Notes under the pieces: generated by a model
Databases searched by the model: none
The model's input: only the letters and a program-made list of their open reading frames with translations
Told to the model about the DNA's origin: nothing
In this document: positions 13,422-20,495 of the stretch, one piece after another
How positions within the stretch are numbered: position 1 is the stretch's first letter
Layout: each line of letters opens with the position of its first letter
Program-made: the position numbers and the translations under genes
Assembly (NCBI GenBank): GCA_021828745.1
Contig: JAJZDE010000015.1
Span: forward strand, 1 to 20,495
Direction: 5' to 3'
DNA: 20,495 nucleotides
Source of the DNA: Pseudomonadota bacterium
GTDB lineage: Bacteria; Pseudomonadota; Gammaproteobacteria; Burkholderiales; Ferrovaceae

Positions 13422-16421
13422 ATGAATCATGGCGTAGAAGACCCCGTGCAACGAATCAAACAACTCCTTCAGGTTGCAAGCGATGGAATTCATATACTTG
13501 ATCGCCAGGGTTTTCTGATCGAAGGCAGTGACTATTTTTTTACTCTGCTGGGATATTCTCGTGCTGAGGCCATTGGAATGCATGTGTCTCAATGGGACGC
13601 CCAGTGGACCCGAAAGGAAGTCATGAACGTCATCGACTTGAATTTTCAGTTGGGCGAAGGGGCCCACCGAACTTTTGAGTCTTTGCACCGCTGCAAGGAC
13701 GGACGAATCGTCCCCGTAGAGATTACGGCCAGAAGTTATCACGCCGTCCTGGGCGAGCCTCTCCTGTATTGCTCTTCACGGGACATATCGGAACGGCGAC
13801 AATTTGAGGCTACGTTGCGGTTCAAGCAGTTTGGCATCGATCATGCCGCCGAGCAGATGTTGTGGATCGATCGACAGGGCCGGATTTTGGATGCCAACGA
13901 ATCCGCTTGTCGCCAACTGGGCTACGCCTATTCTGAACTGGTCCAGATGTCGGTGGGGGATCTGGATCCGTTTTTTACCCCAGATCAGTGGGGCAGACTC
14001 TGGGAAAAGTTGAAGGTGCACGGCACGATGTCCCTTGAATCCTCCCAACGACATCGAGATGGCTCAATCTTCCCTACCGAAGTACTGGCCAATTATTTTG
14101 AGTACGAAGGTGTGGAATATAATTGCATGCTGGTACGCGATATTTCACGACGGAAGGCCTATGAACAGCGTATTCAGCGACTGACCGACCTTTATCGTGC
14201 TCTCAGCGAAATCAATCAGGCCATCGTACGCATGGAAACGAAGGATAAATTGTTTCCCTTGGTGTGCAGGGTGGCGGTGGAGTTTGCCGGGTTCGAAATG
14301 GCCTGGATCGGAGTGCCTTCGGAACGGCAGGATGCGATCATGCCTGAAGTATTCTACGGCACGGGGACAGATTATCTGGCAGGCCTCTCCTTCCCCCTGA
14401 CGCCTTCCGACACGGGGCAACTCGGCCCCGCCGCCATGAGCTTTCGAGAAGCACGAAGTGTCTTCGTCAACGACTTCATGAACGATCCTCTGACCGCCCC
14501 CTGGAAAGCAAGGGCGCTGAGGTACGGATGGCGAAGCAGCGCTACTTTTCCGATCATTCAGGGAGATAAGGTAGTGGCAGTGATGGGCGTGTATGCGGCG
14601 ACTAACGATGCTTTTCATGAGGAAGCCGTAACCGTTCTCGACGAAATGGTACGGGACATTGCTTTTGCCCTGGATACCTTTGACCGTGAATTGGCCAGAA
14701 AAAAAGCAGAGCAATCCCTATATGAGCGAGAGCAGCATTTTCGGGCCTATTTTGAACGTTCCATGGTGGGAATGGCCACTTCAGGGGCCGGTCGGCGCTG
14801 GCTGGAGGTCAACCCCGCACTCTGTGAAATGCTGGGTTACAGCGCTGCCGAGTTGACAGCGATGTCCTGGGAGGACATTACCCATACCGAAGACCTGCTC
14901 CTCAATCAGCAGTTGTTTGAGCGGGTGGTTGCTGGCAAGTTGGACGAATATGAATTTGACAACAGGTTTTTCAATAAGAAGGGGGGTATCGTTCATGCGC
15001 ATGTGGCCGTTCGTGCGGTGCGCAAACCTGCCGGCGAGTTGGACTATCTGGTCGTGTTGGTGGACAACACCACCCTGTTGCGGGAGCAACAGCGGGAACT
15101 CGAGCGACGGGTGTATTACGATACCCTGACCAATTTGCCGAATCGTGCCTTGCTGACTGATCGGCTCGAGCATGCCCTGGCCCAGCTCAAACGTTCGAGT
15201 GGGCTGGTGGCCGTGTGTTTCATCGATCTGGATGGATTCAAACAGGTGAACGACGCCTATGGTCATGGATTGGGAGATCATCTTCTGGTAGCCGTGGGGA
15301 AAAGAATCCATGACGTCTGTCGTACTACGGACACGGTTGCCCGTTTCGGTGGGGATGAATTCGTTGTGATCATCGAAGGGAACAGCGATCAGTCAGAGTG
15401 CCTGTCTCTTTTGCAACGGATTCAGGAAACCATCAGTCAGCCGTTTCAGATCGAAGGTCACTGGCTCCATATTTCGGCAAGCATCGGGGTCACGTTGTGT
15501 CCGGATGATGTGTCGGACGGTGAAGTATTGCTACGCCACGCAGATCAGGCCATGTATCTGGCCAAGCAGGCTGGGCGGGACAGGATCTACTTTTTTGACT
15601 CGCAAAGCGAACATCTGATGCGGCACCGCATCCATACGCTGGAACGATTAGAACGGGCCCTCGCTCAGGGAGAGTTGCAGTTGTATTACCAACCCAAGGT
15701 GGATATGCATCAGGGGCGAGTGATTGGGCTGGAAGCGCTCGTCCGTTGGCACGATCCAATGCGGGGTCTGGTATTGCCCGGAGAATTCATTCCCTTGATC
15801 GAGGGCAGCCATTTCGAGGTGGTGTTGTCGGAATGGGTGGTGCGTCAAGCCCTGTGTCAGTTGTCCGAGTGGCATGGCATGGGGCTGGATTTGTCCCTGA
15901 GTGTCAATATTCCTGCGCCGCATCTGCGTTCCCCGGGGTTTGTGGATTTTATTCGCGACGAAATGGCCGACTACCCGCAACTTCCACTCCGCGCATTGGA
16001 ATTGGAAATTCTGGAGACCGCCGCTCTGGGCGATCTCGATGCAGTCATTCAGAAGATGGTGGATTGTATGGGGTTTGGTGTGAGTTTTTCGATCGATGAC
16101 TTTGGTACAGGGTACGCTTCCCTTTCCTACCTGCGTCGGTTACCGGCGTCGATCATCAAGATCGATCAGGTGTTCATTCGTGACATGTTGCACGATCCTG
16201 AAGACCTTTCCATCGTCCAGGGGGTCATCGGGCTGGCCCAGGCATTCCACAAGTCTGTGCTGGCCGAAGGGGTGGAAACCGTCGCGCATGGTCGAAAACT
16301 TCTCGAGATGGGGTGCCCTCTGGCGCAAGGGTTCGGGATTGCTCGTCCCATGCCGTCCGCGGAAATTCCTGACTGGATTCGAACCTTCAGGGGATTCCCG
16401 GAAGAGCCGTCACAGCAGTAG
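13422..16421 (+). CDS. PAS-PAS-GAF-PAS-GGDEF-EAL cyclic-di-GMP signalling protein
   Basis: This 999-residue protein has no predicted membrane segment or signal peptide, so it is probably cytoplasmic. Domains in order are PAS (8-125), PAS (133-245), GAF (about 255-420), PAS (435-560), GGDEF (565-725) and EAL (735-985). The GGDEF motif is intact at 643-647. An allosteric inhibitory site RTTD lies at 634-637, five residues before it. The EAL domain keeps EAL (771-773), SVNI (Asn829), LEILE (861-865), IDDFGTG (891-897), Lys913 and EGVE (from Glu949). Both synthesis and breakdown of c-di-GMP are therefore possible, with the balance set by the four sensory domains. AAGGA lies 9 bases before the ATG. 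The 3' end overlaps the convergent EVE gene by 12 bases. Any link to the neighbouring glycan genes is only positional. Confidence 0.95.
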   Translation: MNHGVEDPVQRIKQLLQVASDGIHILDRQGFLIEGSDYFFTLLGYSRAEAIGMHVSQWDAQWTRKEVMNVIDLNFQLGEGAHRTFESLHRCKDGRIVPVEITARSYHAVLGEPLLYCSSRDISERRQFEATLRFKQFGIDHAAEQMLWIDRQGRILDANESACRQLGYAYSELVQMSVGDLDPFFTPDQWGRLWEKLKVHGTMSLESSQRHRDGSIFPTEVLANYFEYEGVEYNCMLVRDISRRKAYEQRIQRLTDLYRALSEINQAIVRMETKDKLFPLVCRVAVEFAGFEMAWIGVPSERQDAIMPEVFYGTGTDYLAGLSFPLTPSDTGQLGPAAMSFREARSVFVNDFMNDPLTAPWKARALRYGWRSSATFPIIQGDKVVAVMGVYAATNDAFHEEAVTVLDEMVRDIAFALDTFDRELARKKAEQSLYEREQHFRAYFERSMVGMATSGAGRRWLEVNPALCEMLGYSAAELTAMSWEDITHTEDLLLNQQLFERVVAGKLDEYEFDNRFFNKKGGIVHAHVAVRAVRKPAGELDYLVVLVDNTTLLREQQRELERRVYYDTLTNLPNRALLTDRLEHALAQLKRSSGLVAVCFIDLDGFKQVNDAYGHGLGDHLLVAVGKRIHDVCRTTDTVARFGGDEFVVIIEGNSDQSECLSLLQRIQETISQPFQIEGHWLHISASIGVTLCPDDVSDGEVLLRHADQAMYLAKQAGRDRIYFFDSQSEHLMRHRIHTLERLERALAQGELQLYYQPKVDMHQGRVIGLEALVRWHDPMRGLVLPGEFIPLIEGSHFEVVLSEWVVRQALCQLSEWHGMGLDLSLSVNIPAPHLRSPGFVDFIRDEMADYPQLPLRALELEILETAALGDLDAVIQKMVDCMGFGVSFSIDDFGTGYASLSYLRRLPASIIKIDQVFIRDMLHDPEDLSIVQGVIGLAQAFHKSVLAEGVETVAHGRKLLEMGCPLAQGFGIARPMPSAEIPDWIRTFRGFPEEPSQQ

Positions 16422-16877
16422 GTTCTGGAGCGTTTCCCATTCCTGAGGCGTGACCGGGGTGATGGACAAACGATTTCCCTTGGCCAGCACGCGCAGGGTG
16501 TGCAGTTCAGGTGACCGGCGCAGTTCGGCAAGGGTCAGCAGGCGTGTTTTTTTGACGGCTTGAACATGCACGCAGTGCCAGCGCGGATGCTCCGGGGTGG
16601 CACTGGGGTCGAAATAGGGGGAAAGGGGATCGAACTGGCTGGCGTCGGGTTCGGCCAGTCGGGAGACGCGCGCCAATCCTGCAATGCCGGGTGCGGCGCA
16701 ATTGGAATGATAAAACAGGACCCCATCTCCCACTGCCATGTCGCGCATCATGAAATTTCGTGCCTGATAATTGCGTACGCCAAACCACGCCACTTCCTGA
16801 TTGGGCAGGGTCAGCAAATCATCGAAACTCACTTCGGAAGGTTCGGATTTCATTAACCAGTAATGTATCTCGGCCAT
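16410..16877 (-). CDS. EVE-domain protein (thymocyte nuclear protein 1 family)
   Basis: The 155-residue product is essentially one EVE domain, a PUA-like fold that binds modified bases in nucleic acids. Marks include YWLMKSEPSEVSFDDL, WFGVRNYQARNFMM, DGVLFYHSNCAAPGIAGLARV, and DPLSPYFDP. The C-terminus has LRVLAKGNRLSITPVTPQEW. The family is widespread in proteobacteria, with unclear function. The gene starts 32 bases after the outer-membrane-factor stop on the same strand, so it may be read from that transcript. It ends by overlapping the convergent signalling gene. Confidence 0.88.
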   Translation of the reverse strand: MAEIHYWLMKSEPSEVSFDDLLTLPNQEVAWFGVRNYQARNFMMRDMAVGDGVLFYHSNCAAPGIAGLARVSRLAEPDASQFDPLSPYFDPSATPEHPRWHCVHVQAVKKTRLLTLAELRRSPELHTLRVLAKGNRLSITPVTPQEWETLQNLLL

Positions 16878-16909
16878 GGGATGGGTGGCAGTCGTTCAGC
16901 AAATCGGTG

Positions 16910-18481
16910 TCAAGGGGTGGAGGGTTGAGGGGGAGAGGAGGGTGTGTTTTCGGAAAGCGCTTCCTTGCGTTTCCACCATCCTCCTCCCAGGGCCTGATAG
17001 AGAGCTGCCGTGTCGCCAAAGCGATTGACGCGCGCCTGCACCAGGGCCAATTCGGCCTGCTGAAAATTGATCAGGGCGGTGAGTTCGGCCTGGGCATTGA
17101 CATAACCGACCTCCCGTTGTTGGCGGGTCAGGTCATAGGCGCGTCGGGCGGCTCGTTCCGTTTCACTGGCCGCTTTCAGGGTGCGGGCATCTGCTTCGAT
17201 GGCATGCAGGGTATCGGCCACATTCTGGAAGGCGCCAATGACGGTGGTGCGGTATTGGGCAGCGGCTTCCCTGAGAGCGGCTTCGGCGGCGGTTTGATGG
17301 GCACTCAGTGTGCCGCCGTCAAAGAGGGTTTGACTGACGTCTCCGATCAGACTGAAGAAACCGGCACCATTGTGAAACATCTGGTTGAATGTGCTGGCTT
17401 CTCCCCCAATGAATCCGAAGATCGTGAATTGGGGGAGGCGATTGGAGACGGCCACCCCCACCTGCGCGCTGGCATAGTGAAGTTGTTCCTCGGCCATGCG
17501 CACATCGGGACGCTGGTCCACCAATTGGGACGGCAAACTGAGTGGAAGGGAGGAAGGAAGGTGCAGGGAGGCCAACTCGAATTTTTGCGGGATATCCTGA
17601 TTGGGTAACTGACCAGCCAGGGCACGCAGCAGATCACGGGTTTGTTCGAAGGCCTTTTCGAGCGGCGGCAAACTCTGCTCGGCCTGTGCCAGGGCGGTTT
17701 CCTGATTGGCGACATCGATGTCCATGGCATAGCCCAAGCGCGCTTGATCCCTGAGAATGGTCAACATTTCGCGATTGGCCTCGATGATCCGGTGCGTGGC
17801 CTCCAACTGGGCGCGCAGGGAGGCTTCCTGCAGGGCGGCGGCCACCACGTTGGAGGCCAGGGTGATATAGGTGGCTTCCAACTGGTAGCGTTGCTGTTCT
17901 TCCTGAGCCTTCATGGACTCAACCTGACGCCGGTTGGTCCCAAACACATCGGGGGTATACCCTACCATCAACTGGGCCGTATGAAAATTATAGTAGGCAG
18001 GACCGTTGTAGATAGGGCCCGCCGGGTTGCTGTAAGTCTGAATGACCTGGCCATTGCCCTGGATGCCGGGCGAGTTCCCTCCCATGTTTCCAGCCAGTTT
18101 GTTGCGTGAAGGCATATAACTGACTCCCACGGTGGGGAAGAAGAACCCTTCCTGGGCGACGGTCATTGACTGGGCCTGAGCCAGGGCCGCCTGCGCTGCC
18201 GGGATGGTGGGGTTGTTTTTGAAGGCCAGTTCGATCAGGTCATTGATGTCCTTCGAATGAAACATCGTCCACCAGTCAAAGGGCAGGTCTTTCTGTACGT
18301 CAAAATGCTGGGACTCTCCGGCGAGGCCTGGGGTGGCGGCGGAGGCCTCCAGTTTTTCCTGCGGGGTATAGCCGTTCGCCGTGGGTGCCTGCGGACGTTG
18401 GAAGTCTGGCCCCATGGTGCACCCACCCAGGATGATCGCCAACAGGAGTGAGTTCGGAAAGAATGAGGGACAACGCAGCAT
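16910..18481 (-). CDS. RND efflux outer-membrane lipoprotein, NodT family
   Basis: The 523-residue product is a TolC-like outer-membrane factor. The start at 18481 gives a lipoprotein signal peptide, MLRCPSFFPNSLLLAIILGGC, with the lipobox Cys21 followed by TMGPDFQRP, the usual NodT beginning. A GGAG lies about 9 bases upstream. The frame is open to 18553, but the extra 24 residues have no signal character. Two OEP repeats follow, with the long helical segments AAQAALAQAQ and QEVGYVNAQAELTALINFQQ-like C-terminal coils. It would form the outer-membrane channel for the fusion protein and pump encoded divergently from 18614. Having the outer-membrane gene on the opposite strand is less common than a single operon. 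Confidence 0.92.
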   Translation of the reverse strand: MLRCPSFFPNSLLLAIILGGCTMGPDFQRPQAPTANGYTPQEKLEASAATPGLAGESQHFDVQKDLPFDWWTMFHSKDINDLIELAFKNNPTIPAAQAALAQAQSMTVAQEGFFFPTVGVSYMPSRNKLAGNMGGNSPGIQGNGQVIQTYSNPAGPIYNGPAYYNFHTAQLMVGYTPDVFGTNRRQVESMKAQEEQQRYQLEATYITLASNVVAAALQEASLRAQLEATHRIIEANREMLTILRDQARLGYAMDIDVANQETALAQAEQSLPPLEKAFEQTRDLLRALAGQLPNQDIPQKFELASLHLPSSLPLSLPSQLVDQRPDVRMAEEQLHYASAQVGVAVSNRLPQFTIFGFIGGEASTFNQMFHNGAGFFSLIGDVSQTLFDGGTLSAHQTAAEAALREAAAQYRTTVIGAFQNVADTLHAIEADARTLKAASETERAARRAYDLTRQQREVGYVNAQAELTALINFQQAELALVQARVNRFGDTAALYQALGGGWWKRKEALSENTPSSPPQPSTP

Positions 18482-18613
18482 GACGCAAGGGCTCCAAGTC
18501 TGATGGGGGCAGTGTACGAGGGTTCCAGCCCCATGAAAACTGTGATTTGTCACAGTAGACGAGGGGAGATGAAAGTCGCATCATTGCGCCAAAATTGGCA
18601 GGAGTTCGAGGGT
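18482..18613. promoter_or_regulatory. Divergent intergenic region between efflux genes
   Basis: These 132 bases must contain promoters for both the outer-membrane lipoprotein (leftward) and the fusion protein (rightward). I see no consensus -35/-10 pair that stands out. The frame of the fusion-protein gene stays open through most of it. Confidence 0.4.
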
Positions 18614-19816
18614 ATGACGTTCAAGCATCAAAAATGGGTGATTCCGGGAGGCATCGTCGCCGTCGTCGTGAGCACACTGATCTATTTCTTCAGTGGCAGT
18701 ACTCAACCTTCCTCAGGCAAGGACAATTCTTCCATCGAACCGAAGGTGTCCGGGCAAACGTTGCAATTGACGGATGCCCAGATGGCGCTGGTCAAAGTGG
18801 CGCCCGCCACCCTGCACCCTTTTCTGGCGCAACGGGAGGCCATGGGGGTCATCGCCTTCGATGATGACCAGACCGTACAGGTCTATCCTCCGTATCCGGG
18901 TAAAATTCTTCGAAGATTCAAAGAGGTTGGTGATTTTGTCCGAAAAGGGGAGACGCTCTATACCCTCGATAGCCCCGACCTGATCCAGGCGGAATCCACC
19001 CTGATTGCGGCGGCGGGGGTGCGCGAATTGACGACCCGCGTGCTGGAGCGTGCCAAACAACTTATCGCACTCAAGGGACTGGCGGAAAAGGATTACCAGC
19101 AGGCCGTTGCAGACCAGCAAACGGCGGAGGGGAATTACAATGCTGCACGGAATGCCCTGCATTTGTTCGGTAAGTCCGCCCAGGAGATCGACCGTATCGA
19201 GGCGACCCGCAAGGTGGATTCGATCCTGGCCATTCCCAGCCCCCTCGATGGGCGCGTGACGGTGGTTGCCATGTCTGCTGCGGCGGGAACCTATGTGCAA
19301 CCGGGTACGGCTCCAGCGCCCTACGCCGTTTCCGACCTTTCCACGGTGTGGATGCTGGCCAATGTGGCTGAAACCGACATCCCTCTTCTGGAAATCGGGG
19401 AATCCGTGGTCGTGCGGGTCATGGCCTTTCCCCAACAAACGTTCCAGGCAAAGATCGACAAAGTCGGGACGGTGGTGGACTCCAATACCCACCGTCTCCA
19501 GGTACGCTGTGTGGTCCGGGATCCCCGTCATGAATTGCACCCCGGGATGATGGCGACCTTTACCATTCGCACGGGGGCCGATATGCAGTCGGTGGGGCTT
19601 CCTGAGGGTGGGGTGGTGCGAGAAGGGGATGGATCTTACAGTGCCTGGGTTGCCGAGGGGCAACACCGTTTCAGGCGGCGCTCGGTGACCATCGGTATTC
19701 GACAGGAAAATCTGATGCAGATTCTGGAAGGCGTTCAGCCGGGAGAGCAGGTGGCTACCGACGGAGCGATCTTTCTGAGCAATGCTTTTTCGGCCAGCGC
19801 CTCGACGGGCGAGTGA
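18614..19816 (+). CDS. RND efflux membrane-fusion protein (CzcB/CusB-like, HlyD family)
   Basis: The product from ATG 18614 has 400 residues. A hydrophobic anchor at about 9-26 (VIPGGIVAVVVSTLIYFF) places it in the inner membrane with the rest in the periplasm. A barrel-sandwich half PYPGKILRRFKEVGDFVRKGETLYTLDSPDL, a helical hairpin (ELTTRVLERAKQLIALKGL onward) and SPLDGRVTVVAMSAAAGTYV follow. A beta-barrel region has VWMLANVAETDIPLLEIGE. AGGAG (18600-18604) at 9 bases supports this start. ATGs at 18503, 18533 and 18569 in frame would add a charged tail. It links the pump to the outer-membrane lipoprotein. It lacks His-rich metal-binding stretches, so metal export is not shown. Confidence 0.9.
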   Translation: MTFKHQKWVIPGGIVAVVVSTLIYFFSGSTQPSSGKDNSSIEPKVSGQTLQLTDAQMALVKVAPATLHPFLAQREAMGVIAFDDDQTVQVYPPYPGKILRRFKEVGDFVRKGETLYTLDSPDLIQAESTLIAAAGVRELTTRVLERAKQLIALKGLAEKDYQQAVADQQTAEGNYNAARNALHLFGKSAQEIDRIEATRKVDSILAIPSPLDGRVTVVAMSAAAGTYVQPGTAPAPYAVSDLSTVWMLANVAETDIPLLEIGESVVVRVMAFPQQTFQAKIDKVGTVVDSNTHRLQVRCVVRDPRHELHPGMMATFTIRTGADMQSVGLPEGGVVREGDGSYSAWVAEGQHRFRRRSVTIGIRQENLMQILEGVQPGEQVATDGAIFLSNAFSASASTGE

Positions 19817-19828
19817 GGGTAGAGAGTC

Positions 19829-20495
19829 GTGTTGAAAAGCATTCTGTTGTTTTCGCTGTCCCGTCGTCCGATTGTGTTATTGGGGCTCCTGGTATTCATT
19901 GCCGGTGGGGTCATGGCCTACCTGAAACTCAATGTGGAAGCCTATCCCAATCCGGCCCCGGTGATTCTCGAGATTACGGCCCAGGCACCCGGTTTCTCGG
20001 CCGAGGAAATGGAACGGTACTACACGGTGCCCATGGAAGTGGGATTGGCGGCAACGCCGGGGGTCGATAACATCCGGTCCACGTCCTTCTATGGACTGTC
20101 GTTTATTCGCGTCACCTTCAAATACGGCATCGATTATTATTTTGCCTATACTCAGGCTGCCCTGAGCCTGCAACAGAATGTCAGCCTGCCCAACAATGTT
20201 TCTCCCCAAATCCAGGCGTCCAGTCTGGTGGGGGAAATTTTTCGGTATCAGGTCGTGGGCCCTCCCCACTTTGGCTTGACCAACCTTCGCACGGTTCAGG
20301 ATTGGGTGTTGCAACGGCGCTTGCTGACGGTTCCGGGGGTGGTTCAGGTCAACAGTTGGGGTGGGGCTACCAAGGAATTCGACGTAGAAGCGGACCTGCA
20401 TAAACTGGAAGCCTACAACATTACCATTCCCCAAATGGTGGCGGCCATCGGCAACGCCAACATCAACGTGGGAGGGCGGACCATCAATATCGGCC
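19829..20495 (+). CDS. RND efflux pump, inner-membrane permease (3' partial, CzcA-like)
   Basis: A GTG start 12 bases after the fusion-protein stop opens a frame that runs off the window after about 222 codons. The N-terminus has LFSLSRRPIVLLGLLVFIAGGVMAYL, the first transmembrane helix of RND pumps. It is followed by EAYPNPAPVILEITAQAPG, SAEEMERYYTVPMEVGLAATPGV and the porter-domain start VTFKYGIDYYFAYTQA. A typical protein would have over 1,000 residues with 12 helices. The motifs fit the HME/CzcA branch more than the AcrB drug branch. The proton-relay residues lie beyond the window, so neither substrate nor completeness can be judged. Confidence 0.93.
   Translation, partial: MLKSILLFSLSRRPIVLLGLLVFIAGGVMAYLKLNVEAYPNPAPVILEITAQAPGFSAEEMERYYTVPMEVGLAATPGVDNIRSTSFYGLSFIRVTFKYGIDYYFAYTQAALSLQQNVSLPNNVSPQIQASSLVGEIFRYQVVGPPHFGLTNLRTVQDWVLQRRLLTVPGVVQVNSWGGATKEFDVEADLHKLEAYNITIPQMVAAIGNANINVGGRTINIG

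Noticed and set aside
18713..19666. Minus-strand frame of 317 codons opposite the fusion-protein gene
   Set aside because: It is antisense to a well-supported HlyD-family gene and its composition is typical of a shadow frame.

Overview
The window most resembles a mid-GC betaproteobacterium. The SspB tail, the RfbF/RfbG pair, the NodT-type outer-membrane lipoprotein and the multi-PAS GGDEF-EAL protein all fit that, but this is a judgement by eye and I cannot name a genus.

Layout. (1) Bases 1-606 are ordinary core sequence: the 3' end of sspB, a tRNA-Thr(UGU) and a rho-independent terminator. (2) Bases 607-1050 hold no recognisable gene; there are two inverted repeats and a decayed-looking minus-strand reading frame. 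(3) Bases 1051-13042 form one plus-strand nucleotide-sugar and glycan-modification cluster. In order it encodes a TPR/SPINDLY-type glycosyltransferase, an RmlC-type epimerase, a sugar C-methyltransferase, E1-alpha and E1-beta of a 2-oxoacid dehydrogenase, a lipoyl/E3-binding/PglD-like acyltransferase fusion, a TylF-family O-methyltransferase, an NAD-dependent reductase, a CmcI-family methyltransferase, RfbF and RfbG. Many joints overlap (ATGA), which suggests translational coupling. (4) Bases 13422-16421 encode a separate PAS-PAS-GAF-PAS-GGDEF-EAL protein with a plausible promoter of its own. (5) From 16410 to the end there is an EVE-domain protein, an outer-membrane factor on the minus strand, and a divergent membrane-fusion protein followed by the start of an RND pump.

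How the genes may work together. RfbF and RfbG should make CDP-4-keto-6-deoxyglucose. The epimerase, C-methyltransferase and reductase match the logic of branched 3-C-methyl deoxysugar pathways such as mycarose. Two unrelated methyltransferases and an acyltransferase could decorate the product, and the SPINDLY-like enzyme could attach a sugar to protein. The final product is inferred, not shown.

The most unusual part is the three-gene block 5620-8623. A complete E1 heterodimer lies next to a protein that keeps the swinging lipoyl arm and the peripheral subunit-binding domain of an E2. In place of the E2 acyltransferase core it has a PglD/NeuD-like left-handed beta-helix acyltransferase. This suggests a dedicated system that oxidatively decarboxylates a 2-oxoacid and uses the lipoyl-bound acyl group to modify a sugar.
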